Positions 43,900 to 53,913 of a DNA stretch of 64,000 bases are shown here, in pieces (position 1 is the first letter of the stretch; the number at the start of each line of letters is the position of its first letter). The DNA is from an uncultured Rhizobiaceae group bacterium (GTDB lineage: Bacteria > Pseudomonadota > Alphaproteobacteria > Rhizobiales > Rhizobiaceae): positions 88,762 through 152,761 of the forward strand of contig CALGMR010000008.1 in assembly GCA_937958815.1 (NCBI GenBank), in the 5' to 3' direction. A program made the translations under genes and the position numbers. The notes under the pieces are model-generated. The model ran no database searches, was not told where the DNA came from, and saw only the letters and a program-made list of their open reading frames with translations.

Positions 43900-44502
43900 T
43901 CATTGTCCAAGTTTATCGCGATGGCGGGAAAACCACATCAAACCCAACATCACAATGCCATTGAAAATCGCGTTTTGGTCCACAGCTTCCATCGCTTCAT
44001 CATATGTCAGCAAGAATGGAAATGTCTGTTCCGTTTCATCTCGCATGCCCGCGCTGCGGGCCATGTTGCTGGCGTCAACTTCAGCGTAAAACAAATGGAT
44101 GACTTCACTGGTGAGCCCTGGCGTCGTTAAAAACTGACACAGCGGTTTAATACGCTTGGCGACCAGCCCCGTTTCTTCCGTCAATTCTCGCTTTGCTGAG
44201 TCAATCGGCTCTTCACCCTCGTCAATCAGCCCCGCGACTATTTCGCAAGTGAAACCGTGACCTGTGCCCAATTGCGCGCCGAGGCGGAATTGCCGGATCA
44301 TTATCAGTTTTTCAAGTTGTGGGTCAAAAACCACTACAGCGACAGCGTGCCTGCCTTCAACCAATTCGCGCTTTGCGCGCAGGCCAGAACCATCTTCCAC
44401 ATATTCAATGACATCCATCTTGCGGAAACCGCGAAAGACTTCCGTCTGGCTTTCTATCGTCACTGGCAAATGCACATCACGGACATCTTTTGGCGATGTC
44501 AT
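43900..44502 (-). CDS. NUDIX hydrolase, ADP-ribose pyrophosphatase-like
   Basis: This 200-residue NUDIX enzyme is of the NudF/ADP-ribose diphosphatase type; family members split ADP-ribose or similar nucleotide sugars into monophosphates. The NUDIX box is complete (GLIDEGEEPIDSAKREL followed by TEETGLVA, about 90-115). The conserved upstream RQFRLGAQLGTGHGFTCEIVAG supports this subgroup. It starts one base after the yejF stop, so it belongs to the importer transcript. Confidence 0.88.
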   Translation of the reverse strand: MTSPKDVRDVHLPVTIESQTEVFRGFRKMDVIEYVEDGSGLRAKRELVEGRHAVAVVVFDPQLEKLIMIRQFRLGAQLGTGHGFTCEIVAGLIDEGEEPIDSAKRELTEETGLVAKRIKPLCQFLTTPGLTSEVIHLFYAEVDASNMARSAGMRDETEQTFPFLLTYDEAMEAVDQNAIFNGIVMLGLMWFSRHRDKLGQ

Positions 44503-44503
44503 A

Positions 44504-46132
44504 TCATTCGCTCACGATGCCGGTGGGCGCTGTTTCCAAATCAAAGGCCGCAGCCATAAGTGCCTTTGTGTAGTCCGTTTGCGGAGCATCAAAAATCTGC
44601 GTGGCTGGCCCCTGCTCAACAACTTTGCCGAGACGCATAACTATCACTTCATTTGCCATAGCGCGCACGACCTTTAAATCATGGCTGATGAACAAATAGG
44701 CCAGATTGCGCTCTTCTTGCAGGCGGCGCAAAAGCTCAACCACTTGAACCTGAACACTCATGTCTAAGGCTGATGTTGGTTCGTCCAGCATCACAAATTT
44801 TGGCTCCAAGACCATGGCACGCGCAATCGCCATGCGTTGGCGCTGACCACCAGAAAATTCGTGCGGGTAGCGGTGACGCGTAGAGGGCTCCAAGCCCACT
44901 TCTTCCAATACGCCGCAAACTGTATCATCGACTTCTGCTGAGCTTAGATGCGGCATGTGAATGCGCATTCCCTCAGCGATGATTTCTGCAACAGACATGC
45001 GTGGAGACAAAGAGCCGTAGGGATCTTGAAACACAATCTGCATTTCACTGCGCAGAGGCTTCATCTGTTTGAAAGTGTAGTCTCCGATATCGCGACCAAC
45101 GAAGCTTATTTTCCCTTCGGAGGAAATCATACGGGTCAACGCGAGCCCCAATGTGGTTTTGCCCGAACCGGATTCACCGACCACACCAAGAGTTTCGCCA
45201 GCGCGCAATTTCAAATCGATGCCATCGACCGCCTTCACGTGATCCACAGTTCTGCGCAAAAATCCTGCCTTGACGGGAAACCAGACTTTCATGTCTTTGG
45301 CTTCCATAATCACTTCAGCGGATTCGTCGGTATCTGGTGGATCACCTTTTGGTTCAGCCGCCAAAAGATGCTTGGTGTAATCGTGTTGAGGATTGTCGAA
45401 GATTTCTTTGGTCGGGCCGTGCTCGACAATCTCGCCATTGGTCATCACGCACACACGATCCGCGAATTTGCGAACAATTCCGAGATCATGAGTGATGAAC
45501 AGCATGGACAAGCCACGCTTGGCTTTTAGGTCGTTGAGCAATTCCAAAATCTGCGCCTGCACGGTTACGTCCAACGCAGTTGTTGGCTCGTCCGCGATCA
45601 GCAGTTCAGGTTCATTGGCCAATGACATGGCGATCATAACGCGCTGTCTTTGACCACCAGACATTTGATGGGGATAGGATCCCAAACGTTTTTCAGGATC
45701 TCGAATGCCCACTTGATTGAGCAATTCTATCGTTCTTTCGCGGCGTTGCGCGTCACCCATGCCTTGATGCAATTCTAAGATTTCACCAATTTGCCTTTCA
45801 ATTGTGTGCAAAGGGTTGAGCGACGTCATGGGTTCTTGGAAGATCATCGTCACGTCGCTGCCGCGCACTTTTCGCAACTCAGCTTGATCGGCAGACAACA
45901 AGTCTTGCCCCTTGAACAAAATCTTGCCGGTTGGGTGGCTCGCTGCTGGATAAGGCAACAGCTTCAAGACGGAAAGCGCAGAAACCGATTTGCCCGAGCC
46001 AGATTCGCCAACCAGCGCAACCGTTTCACCTTTGTTGATGTGAAATGAAATGCCGTGCACCGCCGTCGTGGTTTTGCCAGACGTTGTGAATGCAACCGAC
46101 AGGTCTTCGACTGAAAGTAGTGGTTCGCTCAT
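44504..46132 (-). CDS. yejF: Peptide ABC transporter dual ATPase YejF
   Basis: YejF carries both ATPase modules of the Yej peptide importer in one chain of 542 residues. Module 1 has GESGSGKS (about 41-48) and MSGGQRQR (about 160). Module 2 has GESGSGKTT (about 322-330) and FSGGQRQR (about 428), each followed by a Walker B with DEPT-S/T-ALD. ATG 46132 (MSEPLLSVEDLS) is chosen; the 19 extra residues from 46189 are not family-like. The Yej system of enterobacteria and brucellae imports peptides and is linked to resistance to antimicrobial peptides and microcin C uptake. Confidence 0.93.
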   Translation of the reverse strand: MSEPLLSVEDLSVAFTTSGKTTTAVHGISFHINKGETVALVGESGSGKSVSALSVLKLLPYPAASHPTGKILFKGQDLLSADQAELRKVRGSDVTMIFQEPMTSLNPLHTIERQIGEILELHQGMGDAQRRERTIELLNQVGIRDPEKRLGSYPHQMSGGQRQRVMIAMSLANEPELLIADEPTTALDVTVQAQILELLNDLKAKRGLSMLFITHDLGIVRKFADRVCVMTNGEIVEHGPTKEIFDNPQHDYTKHLLAAEPKGDPPDTDESAEVIMEAKDMKVWFPVKAGFLRRTVDHVKAVDGIDLKLRAGETLGVVGESGSGKTTLGLALTRMISSEGKISFVGRDIGDYTFKQMKPLRSEMQIVFQDPYGSLSPRMSVAEIIAEGMRIHMPHLSSAEVDDTVCGVLEEVGLEPSTRHRYPHEFSGGQRQRMAIARAMVLEPKFVMLDEPTSALDMSVQVQVVELLRRLQEERNLAYLFISHDLKVVRAMANEVIVMRLGKVVEQGPATQIFDAPQTDYTKALMAAAFDLETAPTGIVSE

Positions 46133-46139
46133 CTGCCCA

Positions 46140-47297
46140 TCACCCGAATGTCTTGCGCGGATCGAACGCATCGCGCACCGCCTCGCCAATGAATACCAAC
46201 AAGGTCAGCATGGTGCTGATGACGATAAATGCCATGATGGCCAACCACGGTGATTGCAGATTGTTCTTCGCCTGTTGCACGAGTTCGCCGAGGGACGGAG
46301 ACCCAGGCGGGAGGCCGAAACCAAGAAAATCTAGTGACGTCAACGCGGTGATAGACCCCGACAAAACGAAGGGCATAAATGTTAAAGTTGCGACCATCGC
46401 GTTTGGTAACAGGTGACGGAACATCAATGTTCCATTGCCAACACCCAAGGCTCGGGCCGCATTTACATATTCAAAATTTCGCGCACGGAAAAACTCTGCA
46501 CGCACCACGCCCACAAATCCCGTCCACGAAAAGAACAACATGATGCCAAGCAAAATCCAGAAACCGGGGGGCAGAACAGACGCAATGATGATGAGCAAAA
46601 ACAACAAAGGAATCGACGTGATGATTTCGATGAACCGCTGAAAGATTAAATCGAACCAACCGCCGTAAAACCCTTGCAGCGCGCCAGCGGTGATGCCAAT
46701 CACCGCCGAAAAACCAGTGAGGATAAGACCGAAGATAACTGAAATCTGGAAGCCGTAAATCAGACGTGCGGATACATCTCGTCCCTGATCATCCGTTCCG
46801 AACCAGTTCCAATTGCCGTAAGTGCACTGGGCATCTTCAACGCCATTTTCGTATTTCGCGCAGACTTGATCTGTCGGCAACATCCACGACGGGCGCGCGG
46901 GTGCAGGTTCCGGCAATTCATTGTTCACCGTGCGATAGGAATAGCGAATAGGTGGCCAAATCATCCAACCGTTTGCAGAAATTTCATCATAGTTGGCGGG
47001 GTCTCGATAATCTGTGACCGGCAAAAATCCGCCAAACTTCTCTTCCGGATAGTCTTTGAATATCGGCGACAGAATTTCGCCGTTGTAAGACATAATGATC
47101 GGACGGTCATTGGCGATGAACGGCGCAAAGAGCGAGCCAATGAAAAGGAACATGAATATCCAGAACGACCAATAGCCTCGCCTGTTGGCTTTGAACCCAA
47201 GCCAGCGTCTATGGTTGAGCGGAGAAACCTTAAATGGCCCAACTTTGTAGCCCTGATAGGTTTCGACTTCTGGCGAACTGGTAACGGCCTCGCTCAT
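46140..47297 (-). CDS. yejE: Peptide ABC transporter permease YejE
   Basis: This permease of the Yej importer has 385 residues. A first helix (about 40-62) is followed by a periplasmic region of about 110 residues (PIIMSYNGEILSPIFKDYPEEKFGG), typical of YejE. A five-helix BPD_transp_1 core follows, with the coupling loop YVNAARALGVGNGTLMFRHL near residue 280. The ATG start overlaps the yejB stop by one base (TGATG); a GTG one codon upstream is possible. Confidence 0.93.
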   Translation of the reverse strand: MSEAVTSSPEVETYQGYKVGPFKVSPLNHRRWLGFKANRRGYWSFWIFMFLFIGSLFAPFIANDRPIIMSYNGEILSPIFKDYPEEKFGGFLPVTDYRDPANYDEISANGWMIWPPIRYSYRTVNNELPEPAPARPSWMLPTDQVCAKYENGVEDAQCTYGNWNWFGTDDQGRDVSARLIYGFQISVIFGLILTGFSAVIGITAGALQGFYGGWFDLIFQRFIEIITSIPLLFLLIIIASVLPPGFWILLGIMLFFSWTGFVGVVRAEFFRARNFEYVNAARALGVGNGTLMFRHLLPNAMVATLTFMPFVLSGSITALTSLDFLGFGLPPGSPSLGELVQQAKNNLQSPWLAIMAFIVISTMLTLLVFIGEAVRDAFDPRKTFG

Positions 47298-48412
47298 CAC
47301 ACATCTCTCTTTTCAAAGTCGATGCGCGGATCAATCCACGTATAAGTGAGGTCTGAAATCAAACTCACGATCAGGCCAATCAGAGCGAAGATATAAAGGT
47401 TGGCGAAGACGACAGCATAGTCGCGTTGAACGATTGCCGTGAAACCCAAAAGACCCAAACCATCGAGAGAGAAGATGGTTTCGATCAACAATGATCCAGT
47501 GAAAAATGCCGAGATGAACGCGCCTGGGAATCCTGCCACAATGATCAACATGGCATTTCTGAAAACATGGCCGTAAAGCACTTTGTTTTCAGTCAAACCT
47601 TTGGCGCGCGCTGTCACCACATATTGTTTTTTGATTTCATCCAGAAACGAGTTTTTGGTCAGCAACGTGGTTGTGGCGAACGCCGCAAGGCTTAGGGCAA
47701 TAAGCGGCAAAGTAAGGTGCCAGAAATAATCGATGATTTTTTCATACCAATTCAGTTGATCGAAATTGTCCGACCACAGGCCGCGAAGCGGGAACCAATC
47801 GAAAAATGAACCACCAGCAAAAAACACAATCAACATAACGCCCACAAGGAAGCCCGGGATTGCGTAAGCGACGATGATCACCCCACTGGTCCAGACATCG
47901 AACTTGGAACCATCGGAAATGGCTTTCTTAATGCCGAGTGGAATGGAGATGATATAGGAGAGCAGCATGATCCACAGTCCCAAGGATATGGAGACCGGCA
48001 TTTTTTCCTTGATCAAATCCAACACAGAAATGGAGCGGAAATAACTTTCACCAAAGTCAAAGCGGGCATAATCCCATATCAGTTTCAAAAACCGTTCATG
48101 GGCTGGCTTGTCAAAGCCAAATTGTTTTTCCAGCTGTGCAATAAATTCTGGATCAAGACCTTGAGCACCGCGATATTTTGAAGAGCCGCCGCCGCCCCCT
48201 GCATCGGTTTGGGCACTGTCATTGCCTGCACCTAAATCACTTCCGCTGCCGCTGATGCGATCCGTTGCATCGCCACCCTGTCCTGTGACTTGCGCAATGA
48301 TTTGCTCCACAGGCCCACCGGGGGCGAACTGAATGATCGTGAACGACAAAAGCATGATGCCGAGAATTGTCGGGATCATTAAAAGCAATCGTCTTGCAAT
48401 ATAAGCACCCAT
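47297..48412 (-). CDS. yejB: Peptide ABC transporter permease YejB
   Basis: This 371-residue partner permease forms the membrane pore with YejE. After the first helix ([26 protein letters not shown]) comes a Gly/Ser/Asp-rich periplasmic insert (about 40-85). Such an insert is also present in enterobacterial YejB, and it ends [20 protein letters not shown]. The core then follows, with coupling loop [20 protein letters not shown] (about 263-282). Confidence 0.93.
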   Translation of the reverse strand: MGAYIARRLLLMIPTILGIMLLSFTIIQFAPGGPVEQIIAQVTGQGGDATDRISGSGSDLGAGNDSAQTDAGGGGGSSKYRGAQGLDPEFIAQLEKQFGFDKPAHERFLKLIWDYARFDFGESYFRSISVLDLIKEKMPVSISLGLWIMLLSYIISIPLGIKKAISDGSKFDVWTSGVIIVAYAIPGFLVGVMLIVFFAGGSFFDWFPLRGLWSDNFDQLNWYEKIIDYFWHLTLPLIALSLAAFATTTLLTKNSFLDEIKKQYVVTARAKGLTENKVLYGHVFRNAMLIIVAGFPGAFISAFFTGSLLIETIFSLDGLGLLGFTAIVQRDYAVVFANLYIFALIGLIVSLISDLTYTWIDPRIDFEKRDV

Positions 48413-48473
48413 ACAGTCGTCAATTCTCCGTTCCGCTCAGGCGGAAATAGGTTTATGCGCGCTCGGTTGTGGC

Positions 48474-50348
48474 TTAGCCCTTCCCGATTGCTGCCGCTTT
48501 TTCTGTGTCGAACCACCAATACAACTCAACGGGGAATGCATAGTCTGGCTTCTTTTCTGGATAGCCGAACATGTCCCAATAAGCGACGCGGTGATTCGCC
48601 GAATACCAATTTGGAATCCAGCTATGCGTCGAACGCAAGACCCTGTCGAGTGCTTTGAGGATAACTGTAAGCTCTTCGCGGCTTTTTGCAGTTCCTACTT
48701 TTGCAATCAAAGCGTCCACAGCGGGGTTTTCGAGCCCGGGATAATTGGCATTGCCGTTGGTTTTTGCAAACTGCGATCCAAAGAGCTTTTCCAATGCATC
48801 CTTAGTGGGCGTCGCGCCGTATGAACGGCCGACACCCGTTATATCGAAGTCATAGCTATCCAGCCGACTGCGGTATTGCGCAGGGTCCACCAAACGGATG
48901 GTTGCCTCTACACCAATCAACTTTAGGTTGGCGACGAACTTGCCAAGAATACGTTCAAAGGTGGGGGAACGGATGAGAAACTCGATGGTGAATGGCTTGC
49001 CATTCTTATCAACGAGAGCCCTTCCCTTTTGTACCCAGCCAGCTTCTTTCAACAATTTAGAAGCCTCGCGCAATCTCGTGCGGTCTCTGCCAGACCCATT
49101 GGAAGCTGGTTGCAAATACGCTTGCTCAAAAACGCTCGGGTCCAGTTGGTCGCGCAAGGGATCAAGCAAAGCCAGTTCTTCTGGCGATGGCTTGCCTTCG
49201 GCTTGAAGCTCCGACCCCATGAAGAAAGAATGGGTGCGAGAATAGGAGTCGTAAAAAAAGTTCTTATTGGTCCACTCAAAATCAAAACACAGACCAACGG
49301 CTTGTACCGTGCGGTTGTCTTTAAATTTTTCCAACCGTCGGTTCACCGCCCAGCCCTGAAAAGACGGCACTTTTTCTGCAGGAAAGAGTTTTTGAACTGC
49401 GCGCCCTTCTTTCATCGCAGGAAAATCATACTCGGTCGCCCAAGTCTTCGACGTAAACTCTTCGCGGAACGTGACTTTTCCTTTTTTAAACGCCTCAAAC
49501 GCCGCTTGACGGTCGCGGTAAAATTCAATCCGGATGGTGTCGAAATTTCCAAGCCCCACAGAAAACGGCATATCTTTGGCCCAATAGTCAGCGACACGCT
49601 CATATTCAATAAAATTGCCAGCACTCAAACGTTTCACCGTATAAGCACCAGAGGTGAGCGGCGTAATCATTGTGGAATCAGTGAAAGAGTTTTCTGTATA
49701 AAATGCCTTCGACAAGATGGGCATAATGGCGATGGCCAAAATAGCGCGATCTGACTGTTGTCCATTGAACGCCAAAACAATGGTGCGGTCGTCTAGCGCT
49801 TCTGCTTTGTCCAAATTGTTTAAAGACAATGCAAGCTGAGGGTGTCCCTCTTTCTTCAACAGATCATATGAAAATGCCACATCGTAAGCGGTCAGTGGAG
49901 TTCCATCATGCCAACGCGGTTCACTGCGCAGATGAAATGTATACGTGTTCCGGTCTTCTGAAATTTCCACCGTTTCGGCCACACTGCCATAGATTGCAGA
50001 GGCCTCATCGGCTGGTGCGGTCATCAACGTATCAAAACACAATTCCATGCGTGGCGGTGCGTTGCCCTTCAAAACAAAAGAATTGAGCGTATCGAATGTC
50101 TGTGGATTTTGGTTGTAGCCCCAATTGGGAACACTAAAATTCAATACACCGCCTTTTGGCGCATTCGGATTCACATAGCCGAACTGTTTATAGTCTGCCG
50201 GATAGCGCAGCTCTCCGAACGCAGACAAACCATGCAAGCGCTTGCCTGTCGGGTTCGATGCCAGCGACACGCGCGGAAGGGCGGCCAAACCACCTGCCAT
50301 CAGAGCAAGCGCAGATATTTTGCCAAATTGGCGACGCGTGATTGTCAT
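48474..50348 (-). CDS. yejA: Yej-type peptide-binding protein with Tat signal
   Basis: This 624-residue periplasmic binding protein is of SBP family 5 (peptide/opine type). The leader MTITRRQFGKISALALMAGG carries a twin-arginine motif, so export folded via Tat is likely. The family core runs through GTPLTAYDVAFSYDLL and ends SAYWDMFGYPEKKPDYAFP-like (YSANHRVAYWDMFGYP). ATG 50348 is chosen because the Tat leader starts there; the open frame upstream lies within the neighbouring gene. It is a paralogue of the next gene upstream and is followed by yejB after 61 bases. Confidence 0.92.
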   Translation of the reverse strand: MTITRRQFGKISALALMAGGLAALPRVSLASNPTGKRLHGLSAFGELRYPADYKQFGYVNPNAPKGGVLNFSVPNWGYNQNPQTFDTLNSFVLKGNAPPRMELCFDTLMTAPADEASAIYGSVAETVEISEDRNTYTFHLRSEPRWHDGTPLTAYDVAFSYDLLKKEGHPQLALSLNNLDKAEALDDRTIVLAFNGQQSDRAILAIAIMPILSKAFYTENSFTDSTMITPLTSGAYTVKRLSAGNFIEYERVADYWAKDMPFSVGLGNFDTIRIEFYRDRQAAFEAFKKGKVTFREEFTSKTWATEYDFPAMKEGRAVQKLFPAEKVPSFQGWAVNRRLEKFKDNRTVQAVGLCFDFEWTNKNFFYDSYSRTHSFFMGSELQAEGKPSPEELALLDPLRDQLDPSVFEQAYLQPASNGSGRDRTRLREASKLLKEAGWVQKGRALVDKNGKPFTIEFLIRSPTFERILGKFVANLKLIGVEATIRLVDPAQYRSRLDSYDFDITGVGRSYGATPTKDALEKLFGSQFAKTNGNANYPGLENPAVDALIAKVGTAKSREELTVILKALDRVLRSTHSWIPNWYSANHRVAYWDMFGYPEKKPDYAFPVELYWWFDTEKAAAIGKG

Positions 50349-50361
50349 ACGATTTCCAGAC

Positions 50362-52233
50362 TTAATTGCGATTCGCTTCCAGCGCAGCTTCTTTTTCGGG
50401 AATGATCCACCAACTTTCCAGATCAATGCCTCGATAGGAAGGCTGAGGCTTTGGAATTCCAAATTTATCCCAATAGGCTGCGCGCGTTTTATCCAAATAC
50501 CATTGCGGAACCACATAGTAATTGTGCAACAGAATGCGATCTAAAGCGTTGGTCGTTGCCACAAGTTCAGCTCGATCTTTTGCATAAATGATTTGCTCAA
50601 CCAACTTGTCGATTACTGGGTTTTTGGCTCCCATATAATTGCGGGAACCTGGCTGATCGGCAGCCTTTGACGACCAATACTCACGTTGCTCATTGCCTGG
50701 AGATTGCGATTGTTGGGTTGGCAGGGATGCCACATCGTAGTTGAAGTTGTTCACACGTTGGACAAATTGCGATGTGTCCACCACGCGAAAACTCGCGTCA
50801 ATGCCAAGACGGCGAAGATTGTTGATCCAAGGGGCATTGACCCTTTCGCTTGCTGGGCTGAAACCCAAAATTTCAAGCGTAAATTGCTTGCCAGTTTTTT
50901 CATTGATGAGCTTGCCGTCCTTGCTCTCCCAACCAGCTTGTTTCAGCATTTTGAAAGCTTCACCAAGAAATTTGCGGTTGTCTCTGCGCGATTTATAAAC
51001 GGGCAATTCAAATTCTTGGGTGAAAATCTCTGATGGCAACTCGTCTTCAAACTGTTCCAGAATTTCGAGTTCGCGTCCTTGCGGCAACCCTTTTGATTGA
51101 AGTTCAGAACCGCCAAAATAGCTTTTGACCCGCGTGTATTGATTGAAGAACAATGTCTCATTCATTTGTTCAAAGTTCATGGCCCAAGTGAGCGCTTTGC
51201 GCACATTTCGATCTTGGAATTGTTCACGACGCGTGTTCAGCACCCAACCTTGCATTGGATAACCAGACGTCTCCGGAAACGTTTCCTTGATCACCAGACC
51301 TTTTTCAAAGGCAGGAAAATTGTAGCGTCGCGCCCAAAATTCCGCTCGGTTTTCGCGGCGAACATCTTCCAAACCGCCTTTTGTGAAAGCTTCCCAAATG
51401 GCGTTTGGATCTTTGAAATAGGTGTAACGGCGTTTGTCAAAATTATAACGCCCTTTACGGGTGGGCGTATCAGCTGCCCAATAATCTTTTACGCGTTCCC
51501 ACTCTACAAATGTGCCCGGTTCAAATTTGCCGATTTTGTATGGTCCACTGCCCAAGGGTGGTTCAAGCGTTGAGCGGGTGAAGTCACGTTTATTGCCTTT
51601 TGCGTCCGTACCTTCCCACCAATGCTTGGGCAGAACCGGAAGGTCACCAATAATCAACGGAAGTTCACGATTGCCTTTTTCCGCGAAGATAAAAGTAATC
51701 TCGCGCTCGTTATCAATGCGGATTTCGGTGATGTCTCCGAAATAGCGATTGTATTGAGGTGAGTGTTCTTTGAGGGTCTCCATTGACCACTTCACGTCTT
51801 CAACCGTGATGGGCTTACCATCGTGCCACCGTGCCTTTGGGTTCAAACGATAGGTCGCCGTGGAATAATCATCGGGGTACGTAAAAGCTTCTGCAATAAG
51901 CGGATGTGATGCAGAAGGCTCGTCAATCGCCTTCGACATAAGCAAATCCCACAACAGACCACCTTGAAAATTCACACCGGCGACTGGATTGCCTTTGGTG
52001 ATAAACGGGTTGAAGCTGTCAAAGGTTCCTTGCGCGGCCTGGTTGAGTGTGCCGCCCTTAATGGCGTCTGGATTGGCGTGTTCATAATGGGTGAAACCGC
52101 CATCATATTTGCTCTTACCGATCAGTGAAGTCGAAGTGCGCCAGACGCGGTCATCTGCATGGGCTTGTTGAACAATTCCTCCGCTCAAAGACGTAACCAG
52201 AGTAAGGGCAAGCAGGGCAGAGAGACGCTTCAT
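50362..52233 (-). CDS. yejA: Second Yej-type peptide-binding protein with Sec signal
   Basis: This 623-residue SBP family 5 protein is paralogous to the one at 48474. The shared layout includes FNPFITKG near residue 79, RWHDGKPITVEDVKWSMETL, and the C-terminal VPQWYLDKTRAAYWDKFGIP. Its leader (MKRLSALLALTLVTSLSGGIVQQAHA) is a plain Sec signal with no twin arginine. ATG 52233 is chosen over 52269. It is the first gene of the yej run, 13 bases before its paralogue. The pair probably feeds one permease with two ligand ranges. Confidence 0.92.
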   Translation of the reverse strand: MKRLSALLALTLVTSLSGGIVQQAHADDRVWRTSTSLIGKSKYDGGFTHYEHANPDAIKGGTLNQAAQGTFDSFNPFITKGNPVAGVNFQGGLLWDLLMSKAIDEPSASHPLIAEAFTYPDDYSTATYRLNPKARWHDGKPITVEDVKWSMETLKEHSPQYNRYFGDITEIRIDNEREITFIFAEKGNRELPLIIGDLPVLPKHWWEGTDAKGNKRDFTRSTLEPPLGSGPYKIGKFEPGTFVEWERVKDYWAADTPTRKGRYNFDKRRYTYFKDPNAIWEAFTKGGLEDVRRENRAEFWARRYNFPAFEKGLVIKETFPETSGYPMQGWVLNTRREQFQDRNVRKALTWAMNFEQMNETLFFNQYTRVKSYFGGSELQSKGLPQGRELEILEQFEDELPSEIFTQEFELPVYKSRRDNRKFLGEAFKMLKQAGWESKDGKLINEKTGKQFTLEILGFSPASERVNAPWINNLRRLGIDASFRVVDTSQFVQRVNNFNYDVASLPTQQSQSPGNEQREYWSSKAADQPGSRNYMGAKNPVIDKLVEQIIYAKDRAELVATTNALDRILLHNYYVVPQWYLDKTRAAYWDKFGIPKPQPSYRGIDLESWWIIPEKEAALEANRN

Positions 52234-52364
52234 AGGCAAATTCCAATTCGTACAAAAGACGTTTTCCAAAATCTAAGTGTTCAAAATCTCTGGTCAAGTT
52301 ACGTTTATGTCACTCCGTAAAAACGAGCGACGGTTCCATTCAGCATCGTCCCAAATCAAGGCAC

Positions 52365-52398
52365 AAAAAAGCCGGACTGGAAATTCCAATCCGGCTTT
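52365..52398 (-). terminator. Terminator after the cytochrome c gene
   Basis: On the reverse strand a 13-bp stem with one mismatch (aaagccggattgg / ccagtccggcttt) and a 5-base loop runs into a U-tract. It lies 24 bases past the cytochrome stop. Confidence 0.93.
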
Positions 52399-52421
52399 GA
52401 ATTCTTCGAAATGAAGCTCGA

Positions 52422-52967
52422 TTAACCTTCAGGCAATGGCGCCGGATCGGCTGCCAAAGACCGCAGATATGCGATCATCGCTGCACGTTCTTCAGTTTTC
52501 TTGATACCTGCAAAGCCCATTGAAGTGCCTTTGACATGTGCCTTTGGCTTGTAAAGGAAGCCGTTCAATTCTTCATATGTCCAGGTTTTGCCTTCGCCAT
52601 ATGCTTTCAAGGCGCCGGAATATCCAAATCCGTCAACGCTTGCGATTGCGCGGTTGACGATCCCATAAAGGCCCGGTCCAACTTTGTTGGCGCCACCTTC
52701 GTTCATTGTGTGACACGCGGTACATTTTTTCGCAGCTTTTAAACCAGCTTCCGGAGTCGCTGACGCCAAAAGCGCGTTGACTGATTCAACTTCAACCTCT
52801 GCAGGGCCGCTTGATGTGGCAGCAACGGCACCGCCTTCAATTTCATATCCCGCTTTTTCAGGGTTCTTGCTGCTGAAAAGACCATCAGAAAGAAAATTCA
52901 AACCCAATAAAACGAATGCCACTGTCAGCAGCGCCGCAAATACTTTGTTCCACTCGAAAGAGTCCAT
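52422..52967 (-). CDS. cycM: Membrane-anchored cytochrome c (CycM/c552 type)
   Basis: This class I cytochrome c has 181 residues and is held in the inner membrane by an uncleaved N-terminal helix (about 8-27). A linker rich in Ala, Gly and Glu follows. The haem site is KKCTACHTM (about 81-89) and the distal Met is in KGTSMGFAGIKK. Proteins of this form carry electrons to terminal oxidases in rhizobia (CycM). ATG 52967 (MDSFEWNK) is the family start. It is divergent from kdsB, an arrangement common in the Hyphomicrobiales. Confidence 0.92.
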   Translation of the reverse strand: MDSFEWNKVFAALLTVAFVLLGLNFLSDGLFSSKNPEKAGYEIEGGAVAATSSGPAEVEVESVNALLASATPEAGLKAAKKCTACHTMNEGGANKVGPGLYGIVNRAIASVDGFGYSGALKAYGEGKTWTYEELNGFLYKPKAHVKGTSMGFAGIKKTEERAAMIAYLRSLAADPAPLPEG

Positions 52968-53171
52968 GCGTAAAGGCTCCAATACCGCAAGAATGTTGGA
53001 AATTTAAAGCCGCAATTGCGCGCTGAAATCCAACCTTGATTTTGGCGCGGAAACTATGTCTTTTGTGAGCGCGTTGCAACACCTATAAACCGCCTTTTAT
53101 GTGAGACTTTTTGACCGTATTGCAATTCATAACATTGAAACAATCAAAACAGGCTTTTTAAGGCTTTTGAT

Positions 53172-53912
53172 ATGAGCACCAACAACACAATTGTCATGGT
53201 TCCAGCACGCATGGCCTCAACGCGTCTGCCCGGCAAACCATTGGCAGATATAGCGGGCTTGCCTATGATTGTGCAGGTGATGCGTCGCGCTGAAGAAGCT
53301 GATGTTGGCCGGGTTATCGTTGCAACGGACACCCAGCAGGTTGCAGATGTTGTTAAAGCCCACGGCGGAGAAGCCGTCATGACACGCGAAGATCACATCT
53401 CTGGCTCCGACCGCATTTGGGAAGCCCTTGAGAAAATAGACCCGGAAGAAAAAGTAGACACAATCGTCAATGTGCAGGGTGATTTGCCAACCATCGATAA
53501 AAACGCGATTCGGGCCAGTCTTGTTCCGCTAGAAAACGAAGATGTTGCCCTGTCTACACTAATCACTGAAATTACTGAGGACGATGAACGCGCCAACCCA
53601 AATGTGGTGAAGATGGTGGGCACGCATAGTGCCAAGAATTGTTTCCGTGCGCTTTATTTCACACGCGCAACTGCACCATATGGCGACGGACCACTTTACC
53701 ACCATATCGGTTTGTATGCTTGGCGACGTTCGGCCTTGAAAAGATTCGTGGCCCTTCCCCCGTCGCCATTGGAACTGCGCGAAAAACTAGAGCAATTGCG
53801 GGCGCTCGAAGACGGTATGCGCCTTGATGCAGCAATCGTTGACACTGTTCCACTGGGTGTCGATACTCCCGCCGACCTTGAGCGCGCACGCGCCTTATTA
53901 TCCGGAAAATAA
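53172..53912 (+). CDS. kdsB: 3-deoxy-manno-octulosonate cytidylyltransferase KdsB
   Basis: KdsB activates Kdo with CTP to CMP-Kdo for the lipopolysaccharide inner core. The 246-residue enzyme shows the nucleotide-binding start [21 protein letters not shown], followed by [12 protein letters not shown] and [15 protein letters not shown]. The C-terminal [21 protein letters not shown] and [15 protein letters not shown] blocks are diagnostic. It ends one base before pheA, so the two are one unit. Confidence 0.96.
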   Translation: MSTNNTIVMVPARMASTRLPGKPLADIAGLPMIVQVMRRAEEADVGRVIVATDTQQVADVVKAHGGEAVMTREDHISGSDRIWEALEKIDPEEKVDTIVNVQGDLPTIDKNAIRASLVPLENEDVALSTLITEITEDDERANPNVVKMVGTHSAKNCFRALYFTRATAPYGDGPLYHHIGLYAWRRSALKRFVALPPSPLELREKLEQLRALEDGMRLDAAIVDTVPLGVDTPADLERARALLSGK

Positions 53913-53913
53913 A

